Below are positions 16,468 through 24,543 of a stretch of 64,000 bases of DNA, in pieces. Source of the stretch: Micromonospora halophytica (GTDB lineage: Bacteria; Actinomycetota; Actinomycetes; Mycobacteriales; Micromonosporaceae); the NCBI RefSeq assembly GCF_900090245.1, contig NZ_FMDN01000023.1, positions 1 through 64,000 of the forward strand. The letters are read 5' to 3'. The notes below the pieces were generated by a model. It was not told where the DNA came from and did not search any database. It saw only the letters and a list, made by a program, of their open reading frames with translations. The translations under genes and the position numbers were made by a program. The first letter of the stretch is position 1, and each line of letters opens with the position of its first letter.

Positions 16468-16953
16468 TCACCGCCGGGCCGTCACCGGGCCGCCCGAGGT
16501 GGGTGTGGCGCCGGAGGCCGCCGGGTCGTGGCCGCCGGCACGACGCGTCGACCGCGCGGCCTCGACCGCCAGCGGCAGCAGCCGGCGGACGTCGCCGTCG
16601 TCGTGGTCGGCGTGCCGGCGCTTGCGTACGCCGTGCTCGCTGAGGACCACGTGGGCGTCCGGGGTCAGCCCGTGACGGCGGAGCGTGGCGACGACGCACA
16701 CCAGCGGGCAGCCGTCCAGCGCGACGATCGGGCGGCCGGAGCGGGCCAGCCGCAGCAGCGGCGCCACGTCGCCGCCGAGTCCGGCGATGCACGACATCTC
16801 GGCCTCACCCAGCCGGTCGAGCTTCAGCGCCAGCGCGTTGGCGGTCTGGGCGGCGCTGGAGCACCCGGAGCAGGAGTAGACGACGGGCTGATCCGCCCGC
16901 GCGCTGCGACGCTCCCGCGTCGGGGCGGGCGTGCCGGCCTCGTCCCCCCTCAC
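16468..16953 (-). CDS. DGC-domain putative zinc-binding protein
   Basis: 161 residues from GTG 16953, which overlaps the upstream gene's stop by 4 bp. Cys motifs typical of the DGC family are present: YSCSGCSSAAQTAN near residue 25, MSCIAGLGGD, and VALDGCPLVCVVATL. The family is named from the D-G-C motif and is predicted to bind zinc; its function is unknown, and members often sit near respiratory or detoxification genes. The start was chosen from the translational coupling with the decarboxylase-like gene. Confidence 0.75.
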   Translation of the reverse strand: MRGDEAGTPAPTRERRSARADQPVVYSCSGCSSAAQTANALALKLDRLGEAEMSCIAGLGGDVAPLLRLARSGRPIVALDGCPLVCVVATLRRHGLTPDAHVVLSEHGVRKRRHADHDDGDVRRLLPLAVEAARSTRRAGGHDPAASGATPTSGGPVTARR

Positions 16954-18548
16954 CAGTGGCTCCCGGAGCAGCCGCCCACCGGCACCTCGATCAGTGTCGG
17001 CCCCGGGCGGGCGAGGCTGTCCCGCAGCGCCGTGGCCAGCTCGTCGGCTCCCTCGACCCGCAGCGCCGTCACCCCGTAGCCGCGGGCCAGCGCCACCGTG
17101 TCGATGCCGGGCACCCGCAGCCCCGGCACTTCGGCCAGCCCGAGGAAGTCGCGGTAGTCCTCCAGGACCGCGTACCGGTCGTTGCGCAGTACGACCACCG
17201 TCAGCCCCACCTCGTAGCGGGCGGCGCTCCACAGCGCGGGCACGGCGTACTGGAAGGCGCCGTCACCGACGACCGCCACCACCGGCCGGTCAGGTTCGGC
17301 CATTCGTACCCCGATCGCCGCCGGGACACCGAAGCCGAGGCTGGCCCCGGCCGGGCTGTAGTACCCGCCGGGCCGGGCGATGCGGATCTGGTCCTGGCAG
17401 TCCCGCATGCTCGACACTGCCTCGCAGACCAGGGCCGCATCGGGCGGCAGCACCCGGGCGATCGTCGCGTACGCGGCCGCCGTGGTCATCGGCCGCCTGC
17501 TCAGGTCGACCGGTTCGGGTCGGGGCCCCGGTGCGGGTGTCGGCCGCCGCGTCGTCGTAACCTCGTCGGCCAGCCCGGCGAGGGCGGCCACCGGGTCGGT
17601 CAGCACCGCTTCCCCGATCTCCGCCCGGGCCGCCTCGTCCGGGTCGTCGGTCAGCAGCACCAGCTCCGCCTCGCTGCCGAGGAGTTGTCCCGGCACGTAC
17701 GGGTACCAGCGGAAGGCGGTGGCGCCGGCCACCAGGATCAGGTCGTGGCCTCGCAGGGCCTTGCCGACCCGTTCCTGGCTCGGCGGCAGCACTCCCTGGA
17801 AGGCCGGGTGGGTGGTCGGGAATCCGCATCGCGGCTCCAGCGGCGCCCAGTACACCGGCAGCCGGCACCGCTCGGCCACCGCCACCGCCGCGGCCCAGCC
17901 CGCCGGGTTGTCCAGTCCCGCGCCGACCAGCAGCACCGGGGAGCGGGCGGCGGCGATCCGGGCGGCCAGCCTCGCGACCACCTGCGCGGTGGGCGCGGCG
18001 CTGACGGCGACCCGCCGCGCGGCGAGCGACCGTACGCTGTCCTCGTCGACCTCGGCGGCCCAGTCGTCCATGGGCAGTGAGACCAGTACCGGCCCGCGCG
18101 GCGGCAGCGTGGCCAGGTGCACCGCCCGGGCGAGGGCGGCCGGCACGTCCTGTGGCCGCGGGGGTTCGACGCTCCACTTCACCAGCGGGCGGGGCAGCAC
18201 CGTCGGCTCGGGGTTGGTCAGCATCGCCGGACCGGTCAGCAGGGCGCGGACCTGTTGACCGGCGGTGAGCACGAGCGGGCTGCGGGCGGCCGCGGCGTTG
18301 ACCAGCGCCCCCATGGCGGTCGCCACGCCCGGAGCGCTGTGCAGGTTGACCAGGGCCGGGCGGCCGGTGGCCTGGGCGTACCCGTCGGCCATTCCGACCA
18401 CCACGCCCTCCTGGAGCCCGAGGACGTAGCGGAAGTCGGTGGGAAAGTCGGCCAGCATCGGCAGCTCCGTCGACCCGGGGTTGCCGAACACGGTGGTGAG
18501 TTGGTGCGACCGGAAGATGTCGAAGGCCGCCTGGCGTACCGAGATCAT
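16950..18548 (-). CDS. mdlC: Benzoylformate decarboxylase-like ThDP enzyme
   Basis: 532 residues from ATG 18548. It has three ThDP-enzyme domains. The N-terminal PYR domain has FGNPGSTELPML and the active-site-type NLHSAPGVATAMG. The middle domain includes PAFQGVLPPSQERVG. The C-terminal PP domain has VVAVVGDGAFQYAVPALW followed by the Asn of LRNDRY (GDG-N cofactor motif). These are the signatures of benzoylformate decarboxylase, which converts benzoylformate to benzaldehyde and CO2 in mandelate breakdown. No mandelate dehydrogenase is nearby, so another 2-keto acid is possible. It is co-transcribed with the DGC protein. Confidence 0.82.
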   Translation of the reverse strand: MISVRQAAFDIFRSHQLTTVFGNPGSTELPMLADFPTDFRYVLGLQEGVVVGMADGYAQATGRPALVNLHSAPGVATAMGALVNAAAARSPLVLTAGQQVRALLTGPAMLTNPEPTVLPRPLVKWSVEPPRPQDVPAALARAVHLATLPPRGPVLVSLPMDDWAAEVDEDSVRSLAARRVAVSAAPTAQVVARLAARIAAARSPVLLVGAGLDNPAGWAAAVAVAERCRLPVYWAPLEPRCGFPTTHPAFQGVLPPSQERVGKALRGHDLILVAGATAFRWYPYVPGQLLGSEAELVLLTDDPDEAARAEIGEAVLTDPVAALAGLADEVTTTRRPTPAPGPRPEPVDLSRRPMTTAAAYATIARVLPPDAALVCEAVSSMRDCQDQIRIARPGGYYSPAGASLGFGVPAAIGVRMAEPDRPVVAVVGDGAFQYAVPALWSAARYEVGLTVVVLRNDRYAVLEDYRDFLGLAEVPGLRVPGIDTVALARGYGVTALRVEGADELATALRDSLARPGPTLIEVPVGGCSGSHW

Positions 18549-18716
18549 GGTTGAGCGTGACCCGGGGAAACCCGTGGCGGCAGCCCGGAAGGTCCTGTCG
18601 GATCGGGGCCGGTCGGCCGTGGCAGATCAGATTTCGGTGCCCTCCCGGGCGGGGCGCCGGGCACGCAACTGGCCGCAGGGTCCCGCCGCCGGTCGGGCCC
18701 CGGGTCGGGGTGACAG

Positions 18717-18731
18717 AGGACCTTAGGCCCT
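18717..18731. promoter_or_regulatory. DevR/NarL-type palindromic box upstream of the PPOX gene
   Basis: AGGACCTTAGGCCCT is near-palindromic and ends about 76 bp upstream of the GTG at 18808. It shares the CCTTAGG core with the box at 6503. It could also serve the divergent mdlC gene (start 18548). Confidence 0.45.
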
Positions 18732-18807
18732 ACCCGGGCCGAGTGAGCGTCGGCATCGTGGCCTTGACCTGCTGATCGCACACCTGAGTTGCCGAGGAGG
18801 AACCGGC

Positions 18808-19257
18808 GTGGAGGACCGACGCAGTCTGCGGGAGTTGTCCCGGTCCGATGCGCTGCGCCTGTTGGCCTCGGTGGCGGTGGGCCGGGTGGTCTTCACCCAG
18901 CGGGCGCTGCCCGCCATCCGTCCCGTCAACCATGTGGTGACCGACGGCCTGGTCGTGTTCGGCACCCACGACGACTCCGCGGTGTCGGCGGAGGTCGGCC
19001 GGGCCCGGGGGATCGTGATCGCCTACGAGGCCGACGAGATCGATGTCGCGAGCCGTACCGGCTGGAGCGTGGTCGTGACGGGGTTGGCGACGAGGGTCGG
19101 CGAGTCCGCCCTGGCCGACCGGTACCGGCAGCTGTTGCATCCGTGGGTGGGTACGCCGAACCACGTGATCACGCTCCAGCCGCGCCTGGTCACGGGTTTC
19201 CGGTTGGTGCCGGATCTGCCGCCGGCGGCTCTGTCGGCGCCGCGCCCGACCTCGTAG
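18808..19257 (+). CDS. Pyridoxamine 5'-phosphate oxidase-family (split beta-barrel) protein
   Basis: 149 residues from GTG 18808, with GAGGAGG (18794-18800) ideally placed. Typical family features are SDALRLLASVAVGRVVFTQ, LPAIRPVNHVVTDGLVVF and IDVASRTGWSVVVTGLATRV. This fold binds FMN, F420 or heme; small actinobacterial members of this kind are frequent in hypoxia regulons. The ligand and substrate are not deducible. It is monocistronic, with a DevR-like box upstream. Confidence 0.8.
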   Translation: MEDRRSLRELSRSDALRLLASVAVGRVVFTQRALPAIRPVNHVVTDGLVVFGTHDDSAVSAEVGRARGIVIAYEADEIDVASRTGWSVVVTGLATRVGESALADRYRQLLHPWVGTPNHVITLQPRLVTGFRLVPDLPPAALSAPRPTS

Positions 19258-19379
19258 CGACCTGCCGGTAGGCAGTGGGCCCGCTGCCCGGGGCTGTCCG
19301 GACGAGGTGCCTGTCGCATCTCGTGTGACTTGTCCCGGCCGGTTGGACGGGCCCCGGCTCGGCGTGGTTTCATCATGCC

Positions 19380-19688
19380 GTGCTGATATCACCGTCGCCT
19401 GATGTGATCAGGTTGCTGGCGGACCCGTTGCGGGCGCAGATCGTGGCGCTGCTCGCCGAGGGGCCTGCCTGCACCTGCCACCTGGTGGAGGACACCGGGG
19501 CGAAGCAGCCGAACATCTCCAACCACCTTCGGTTGCTGCGCGACGCTGGCCTGGTGGTCAGCGAGCCGCACGGCCGGTTCACCTACTACCGCCTGGTCCC
19601 CGAGGCGCTCGAAGCCGCGGCCGGACACCTGGCCGACATGGCGAGACTGGCTCGCGCCCGATCCGAGGCTCGCAGGGAGTGCCCATGA
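19380..19688 (+). CDS. arsR: ArsR/SmtB-family metalloregulator
   Basis: 102 residues from GTG 19380. It is a winged helix with ACTCHLVEDTGAKQPNISNHLRLLRDAGL and RFTYYRLVPEAL. The CxC pair at the start of the DNA-binding helix corresponds to the ELCVC-type arsenite site of ArsR proteins. It should repress the operon until As(III) or Sb(III) binds. The stop overlaps the acr3 start by 4 bp. A short TGATATCA palindrome (19384-19391) at the very start could belong to its operator. Confidence 0.9.
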   Translation: MLISPSPDVIRLLADPLRAQIVALLAEGPACTCHLVEDTGAKQPNISNHLRLLRDAGLVVSEPHGRFTYYRLVPEALEAAAGHLADMARLARARSEARRECP

Positions 19689-20782
19689 CCCACATCGACC
19701 AGCGCGGGGCCGAGTCGTCCGCCGTGATGGCCCGGCTGTCCCGCCTCGACCAGTTCCTGCCGATCTGGATCGGCCTGGCGATGGTGGCCGGCCTGCTTCT
19801 CGGACGTCTCATTCCCGGCCTGAACAGCGCCCTGGAGGCGGTGAAGATCGGCGGCATCTCCCTGCCGATCGCCCTCGGCCTGCTGATCATGATGTACCCG
19901 GTGCTGGCCAAGGTGCGCTACGACCGCCTCGACACCGTCACCGGTGACCGGCGGCTGCTGTTCTCGTCGCTGCTGCTCAACTGGATCGTCGGCCCCGCGC
20001 TGATGTTCGCCCTGGCGTGGATCTTCCTGGCCGACCAGCCCGAGTACCGCACCGGCCTGATCATCGTCGGGCTGGCCCGCTGCATCGCCATGGTGATCAT
20101 CTGGAACGACCTGGCGTGCGGGGACCGGGAGGCCGCCGCGGTGCTGGTCGCCCTCAACTCGGTGTTCCAGGTCCTCGCGTTCGGCCTGCTCGGCTGGTTC
20201 TACCTGACCCTGCTGCCGCAGTGGCTCGACCTGCCCGGCGCCGAGCTGGCCGTCTCCGGCTGGGACATCGCGGTCAACGTCCTGATCTTCCTGGGGATCC
20301 CGCTGCTCGCCGGTTACCTGACCCGGCGGCTCGGGGAGCGGGCCAAGGGCCGCCAGTGGTACGAGGCGACGTTCCTGCCGAGGATCGGCCCCGTCGCCCT
20401 GTACGGCCTGCTGTTCACCATCGTGATCCTCTTCGCCCTGCAGGGCGACGCCATCACCTCCCGGCCCTGGGACGTGGTGCTGATCGCGGTGCCGCTGCTG
20501 GCCTACTTCGCCATCATGTGGGCCGGCTCGTACGCGCTGGGTCGGGCCATCGGGCTGAACTACGAGCGGACCACCACCCTCGCGTTCACCGCCGCCGGGA
20601 ACAACTTCGAACTGGCGATCGCCGTGGCCATCGGCACGTTCGGGGTGACCAGCGGGCAGGCCCTGGCCGGTGTGGTCGGCCCGCTCATCGAGGTGCCGGT
20701 GCTGGTCGCACTGGTCTACGTCAGCCTCGGCCTGCGGCGTCGGCTGTTCCCCGGCGTCATCCCGCCGTCGGCCGTGCGATGA
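19685..20782 (+). CDS. arsB: Arsenite efflux permease, Acr3 type
   Basis: 365 residues from ATG 19685 (AGGGAG upstream; 4-bp overlap with arsR). It has about ten hydrophobic helices with the Acr3 hallmarks LGLLIMMYPVLAKVRYD, the essential-Cys motif GLARCIAMVIIWNDLACGD and LAFTAAGNNFELAIAVAI. It exports arsenite from the cytoplasm. It is second in the operon, followed after 67 bp by arsenate reductase. Confidence 0.93.
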   Translation: MTHIDQRGAESSAVMARLSRLDQFLPIWIGLAMVAGLLLGRLIPGLNSALEAVKIGGISLPIALGLLIMMYPVLAKVRYDRLDTVTGDRRLLFSSLLLNWIVGPALMFALAWIFLADQPEYRTGLIIVGLARCIAMVIIWNDLACGDREAAAVLVALNSVFQVLAFGLLGWFYLTLLPQWLDLPGAELAVSGWDIAVNVLIFLGIPLLAGYLTRRLGERAKGRQWYEATFLPRIGPVALYGLLFTIVILFALQGDAITSRPWDVVLIAVPLLAYFAIMWAGSYALGRAIGLNYERTTTLAFTAAGNNFELAIAVAIGTFGVTSGQALAGVVGPLIEVPVLVALVYVSLGLRRRLFPGVIPPSAVR

Positions 20783-20849
20783 AGCGCCCCGACCGGACCG
20801 TCCGCCCAGCCGCCGCCCACCCGGCCACTCGCTGAGAAGGAGCCTGAGA

Positions 20850-21260
20850 ATGAGCGACAAGCCCAGCGTCCTGTTCGTCTGCGTCCACAATGCCGGCCGT
20901 TCCCAGATGGCCGCCGGCTGGCTGCGACACCTCGCCGGCGACGCGGTCGAGGTGCGTAGCGCCGGCTCCGCCCCCGCCGAGACGGTCAACCCGGCCGCCG
21001 TGGAGGCGATGCGGGAAGTCGGCATCGACATCACCGACCAGACCCCCAAGCTGCTGGAGTACGAGACGGCGGAGTCCTCCGACGTCATCGTCACGATGGG
21101 CTGCGGCGACGCCTGCCCGGTCTTCCCGGGCAAGCGCTACGAGGACTGGAAGCTCGAAGACCCGGCCGGGAAGGGCGTCGAGGCCGTGCGACCCATCCGC
21201 GACGACATCCGCGACCGGGTGCAGCAGCTGGTCCGCGAACTCGTTCCCGGGAGGGCGTGA
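20850..21260 (+). CDS. arsC: Arsenate reductase, low-molecular-weight phosphatase type
   Basis: 136 residues from ATG 20850, with GAAGGA upstream. The catalytic P-loop CVHNAGR (C11-R17, CX5R) is followed by SQMAAGWLRHLAG. Later cysteines occur in VTMGCGDACPVFPGK, the redox pair position of thioredoxin- or mycothiol-linked arsenate reductases. It reduces As(V) to As(III) for export by Acr3. It is the last gene of the arsenic operon. The 21261-21439 gap holds nothing recognisable. Confidence 0.93.
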   Translation: MSDKPSVLFVCVHNAGRSQMAAGWLRHLAGDAVEVRSAGSAPAETVNPAAVEAMREVGIDITDQTPKLLEYETAESSDVIVTMGCGDACPVFPGKRYEDWKLEDPAGKGVEAVRPIRDDIRDRVQQLVRELVPGRA

Positions 21261-21439
21261 CGATCGGTCGTCGTCGTCGGCGGTGCCGCCGGGATCCGCG
21301 CGCCCCACGGGCCGGCCGAGAATCCCGGCGGCACCCCGCTGCTGATCGCCGTCGACCTGTCCACCTAGGTCCGGATACTCAGCACGGGATCGGTGTGACG
21401 GCTCAGGTGCACCCGGCCTGACCCGTCGAGGATCGTGGC

Positions 21440-23020
21440 ATGGCCGAGACGTCGCATCGACACTCCGATCCCTCAACGGTCGCGTCACCGGGCCCGACAG
21501 CCGGTGACCGCTGGCGTCGGGCACACCTGTCGATCCTCACCAGGGTGTGTGGCGCGGCGGTCCGGCTGGCCGGTCGCCGCCCGGCGGTATGGCGGTGGTC
21601 GGCCAGGCTCCACCACCCGCTGCTGGACCGGCTCGCCGCGGCGAACGCGCGTGCGGTCTGCGCGCTCGCCGCCCTGGACGTCCCGGCGTACCGCGACTTC
21701 CTGCACACCCGGCCGGGACGGGTTCGCCGTCGACTCGGCGACTTCCCGGAGACCGACAAGGAAAACTACGTCGTCGCCTACAGCGCCGCCCTTCGCTGCC
21801 GGGCGGGACGACTGCCGGCGCGGGGCGTGGTGGTCGACGAGTCGGCCGGCTCGTCGGGCCGCCCGTTCAACTGGCCGCGCGGCGAGCGGGAACTGCGTGC
21901 GGTGCACCAGGACATCGCCGGCTACACCAGCCTGGTATTTCCGATGCGTCGGCCGTTCGTCATCAACGCCTACTCGATGGGCGCGTGGGCGACCGGCACG
22001 ACGACGGGTACCGCGATGGCGCGGGTCGCGGTGGTGAAGAACACCGGCCCGGACCTCGGCAAGATCGTCGACACGCTACGCGAGTTCGGCCCGGACTTCG
22101 ACTACCTGGTGACCGCGTACCCGCCGTTCCTGAAGCATCTGCGCGACCGGCTCGACGCCGAGGGCTTCGCCTGGTCGCGCTACCGCATCTTCGCCAGCTG
22201 CGGGGGAGAGGGGATGACCGAGGCGCTGCGCGGCTACCTGGAGGAGCGGTTCCTGCGGGTACGGTCGGCCTACGGCGCCTCGGATCTGACCATCGGCGTC
22301 GGCGCGGAGACCCGGTTCACCGTGTGGTTGCGGCGACGCCTGCGCACCGATGCCGCGCTACGGGCGGCGCTGCTCGGCGCGGACGAGCAACGGCTGCCGA
22401 TGGTGTTCCAGTACAACCCGTTGACCACGTACCTGGAGACCAACGAGCGGCGGGAGTTGCTCTGCACGGTCACCGGTCCCGACGTGCTGCAGCCGCGGCT
22501 TCGCTACAACGTCGGCGACGAGGCGCTGCTCGTCAGCTATGCGCGGATCCTCGAACTGGCCCGGGCCGAGGCGGGACGCTGGGCCGAGTGTCGCGCCGCA
22601 ATGGCCAGCGAGCGGATGACCCTGCCGGTGCTGCTGCTGTTCGGCCGACGCGACTCGACGGTGTCGTACCTCGGTGCCAACCTCTACCCGCAGGACGTCG
22701 AGTATGGCCTGTACACCGGCAACCCGTACGCCGCCGAGATCAGCCGGTTCTGCCTGACGCTGGTCGAGGACGCCGCGTTGGAGACCCGACCGGTGATCCA
22801 CCTCGAACTGCGACGCCCGCTGCCCGAGGCGGACCGCGACGCCCTCGCCGCCGCCTGCCGGACCGGGGTGCGGCGGCACCTCGCGGCGGTCTCCCGTGAC
22901 TTCGCGCAGTCGCTGACCGAGGACCCGACCGCCGGCGACCTTCGTGTCGAGCTGCACGAGCCGGGCAGCGGCCCGTTCGCCGGACAGCAGAAGATCAAGA
23001 ACGTCTACCTGGTGGGCTGA
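21440..23020 (+). CDS. Adenylate-forming enzyme, PaaK/CapK-like
   Basis: 526 residues from ATG 21440. Features of the phenylacetate-CoA ligase/CapK group are FPETDKENYVVAY, a P-loop-like VVVDESAGSSGRPFNWPRG (Ser/Gly-rich, ATP binding), YLVTAYPPFLKHL, FASCGGEGMTEALRGYLEE followed by VRSAYGASDLTIG, and RLRYNVGDEALL. Such enzymes activate a carboxylic acid as an acyl-adenylate for transfer to CoA or an amine. The C-terminal region after about 400 is unlike PaaK, so the acceptor may differ. It is the first of four tightly packed genes that I read as a small biosynthetic operon. Substrate unknown. Confidence 0.7.
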   Translation: MAETSHRHSDPSTVASPGPTAGDRWRRAHLSILTRVCGAAVRLAGRRPAVWRWSARLHHPLLDRLAAANARAVCALAALDVPAYRDFLHTRPGRVRRRLGDFPETDKENYVVAYSAALRCRAGRLPARGVVVDESAGSSGRPFNWPRGERELRAVHQDIAGYTSLVFPMRRPFVINAYSMGAWATGTTTGTAMARVAVVKNTGPDLGKIVDTLREFGPDFDYLVTAYPPFLKHLRDRLDAEGFAWSRYRIFASCGGEGMTEALRGYLEERFLRVRSAYGASDLTIGVGAETRFTVWLRRRLRTDAALRAALLGADEQRLPMVFQYNPLTTYLETNERRELLCTVTGPDVLQPRLRYNVGDEALLVSYARILELARAEAGRWAECRAAMASERMTLPVLLLFGRRDSTVSYLGANLYPQDVEYGLYTGNPYAAEISRFCLTLVEDAALETRPVIHLELRRPLPEADRDALAAACRTGVRRHLAAVSRDFAQSLTEDPTAGDLRVELHEPGSGPFAGQQKIKNVYLVG

Positions 23021-23464
23021 GTGATGCGTACCCGTGATTTCTCCCAGGCCCCGGCGCAGGCCCGGGCCGGCGCCATGTTCGTCGGCGCGACCCGCTACCG
23101 CGGCCCACTGGCGATCCTGCGGCTTCTCCCGGCCTGGCTGCGGATGGTCCGCGACCTGCGCCGCATGCGCGGATACCGCTGGCACACGGTCTACTGGCAG
23201 TTCCCGTTCACCCTCGGCACGATCGCGTTCTTCGCCGACCGCGACGCCATGCTGCGGTTCGCGCGGTCCCGGCAGCACCGCAGGCTGATGGTCTGGGTCA
23301 CCGACGGCAACCGCAATGCGACCGGCGGCTTCATCCGGCTCTACACCGCCGAACCCGACGGCTACTCCAACGGGGTGTGGCGGGCCGAGTCCCCCGACAT
23401 GGCGCACATTCCGACCTTCACCCCGCTGGCCTCGGAGACCACCGGACCGGCGGTGCGGCGATGA
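23021..23464 (+). CDS. Small DUF protein, possible monooxygenase/dimeric barrel fold
   Basis: 147 residues. GTG at 23021 immediately follows the upstream stop; ATG 23024 is an alternative. It contains FVGATRYRGPLAILRLLPAWLRMVRDLRRM and RWHTVYWQFPFTLGTIAFFAD, then MLRFARSRQHRRLMVWV. The repeated aromatic-rich beta-alpha pattern is reminiscent of small heme/quinone monooxygenase-like (dimeric alpha/beta barrel) proteins that act in natural-product operons. That is a resemblance, not a firm assignment. The 3' end overlaps the next gene by 4 bp. Confidence 0.5.
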   Translation: MMRTRDFSQAPAQARAGAMFVGATRYRGPLAILRLLPAWLRMVRDLRRMRGYRWHTVYWQFPFTLGTIAFFADRDAMLRFARSRQHRRLMVWVTDGNRNATGGFIRLYTAEPDGYSNGVWRAESPDMAHIPTFTPLASETTGPAVRR

Positions 23465-24543
23465 CCACCCACCGCTTCGAGCGGGTCGTCGACCGGCGCG
23501 GCCTGCGCGAATTCGTCGCGCTCACCGACCGGGTGTACGCCGGCGAGCCGCGCCACGTGCCCACCCCGCGCCAGCAGATCCGGCGGTGGTGGCGCGACGG
23601 CGTGCCGATGTACGTGCTGCGGGACGCCTCCGGTGCGGTGGTGGGCCGCAGCACGCTGCACACCGACGCCGCCTTCGACGCGAAACTCGGCCGCCGCTGC
23701 CAGTTGTTCGGGCTCACCGAGTTCACCGCGCCGGCGGCGCGGCCGCTGTTCGAGGCGCTCACCGCCCGCGCCGCCGACGACCGCCAGGCGCTCTTCGGTC
23801 CGGTGGCGTTGCTGCCCAACCAGGCCGGCGGAGTCATCACCTCCGGGTACGCCGACCGGGGCTTCATCGACAGCGCCTGGAACCCGCCGCGGTACGTGCC
23901 CGCCTACGAGTCGTACGGATTCCACCGGCGGTTCGAGTCGGACACCTGGATCTGCCCGGTCCCCGCCGACGGCGGCGAGGACTCCGTCGGGCGAACCGAG
24001 CCGGACGGTGCGGAACTACGGGTGCACCGGGGCGACGTCCGTCGGCTCGACGAGCAGCTCGACCTGTTGCGGGAGCTGCTGAACGCGTCGTTCGCCCAGC
24101 TCGGCTACTACACCGAGATCTCCGCCCGGCAGCTGCGCCGGCAGACCGACGGGCTGGCGTACCTGTTGGACGAGTCGTTGCTGCTCTACCTGACCAGGGC
24201 GGGACAGCCGGTGGCGTTCGTGTTGTGCGTCCCGGACATCAGCGAGTACGTGGTCGGTGTCCGGGGCGACCTGCACCCGGTCAACCAGCTGCGGCTGCTG
24301 GCGACCCGGCGTCGCTACCGGCGGGAGGCGGTGCTGATCGTCAAGGGTGTGTCGCCGCGGTACCAGGGGCGCGGATACCAGCGGCTGCTCTCGGCCGAGC
24401 TGCGTCGCAACCTGCACACCGGTGGCTACACCACGCTGCGCAGCACCTACGTCGGGCGGGACAACCCGGCCTCGGCCGCGCAGTACCGGGCGCTGGGCGG
24501 CCGACCGTTGCACGGGTACACCTTCTACGAGAAGGCGCTGTAG
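23461..24543 (+). CDS. GNAT-like acyltransferase
   Basis: 360 residues from ATG 23461 (ATGA overlap). The first part (RFERVVDRRGLREFVALTDRVYAGEPRHVPTP) matches long actinobacterial GNAT-related proteins. The C-terminal third has the acyl-CoA binding signature LIVKGVSPRYQGRGYQRLL (R-x-x-G-x-G/A) and STYVGRDNPASAAQYRALG. It is likely an N-acyltransferase acting on the product of the upstream adenylating enzyme, or a peptide-bond-forming enzyme using an activated acyl group. The acceptor is unknown. It is followed directly by the nitroreductase gene. Confidence 0.65.
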   Translation: MTTHRFERVVDRRGLREFVALTDRVYAGEPRHVPTPRQQIRRWWRDGVPMYVLRDASGAVVGRSTLHTDAAFDAKLGRRCQLFGLTEFTAPAARPLFEALTARAADDRQALFGPVALLPNQAGGVITSGYADRGFIDSAWNPPRYVPAYESYGFHRRFESDTWICPVPADGGEDSVGRTEPDGAELRVHRGDVRRLDEQLDLLRELLNASFAQLGYYTEISARQLRRQTDGLAYLLDESLLLYLTRAGQPVAFVLCVPDISEYVVGVRGDLHPVNQLRLLATRRRYRREAVLIVKGVSPRYQGRGYQRLLSAELRRNLHTGGYTTLRSTYVGRDNPASAAQYRALGGRPLHGYTFYEKAL

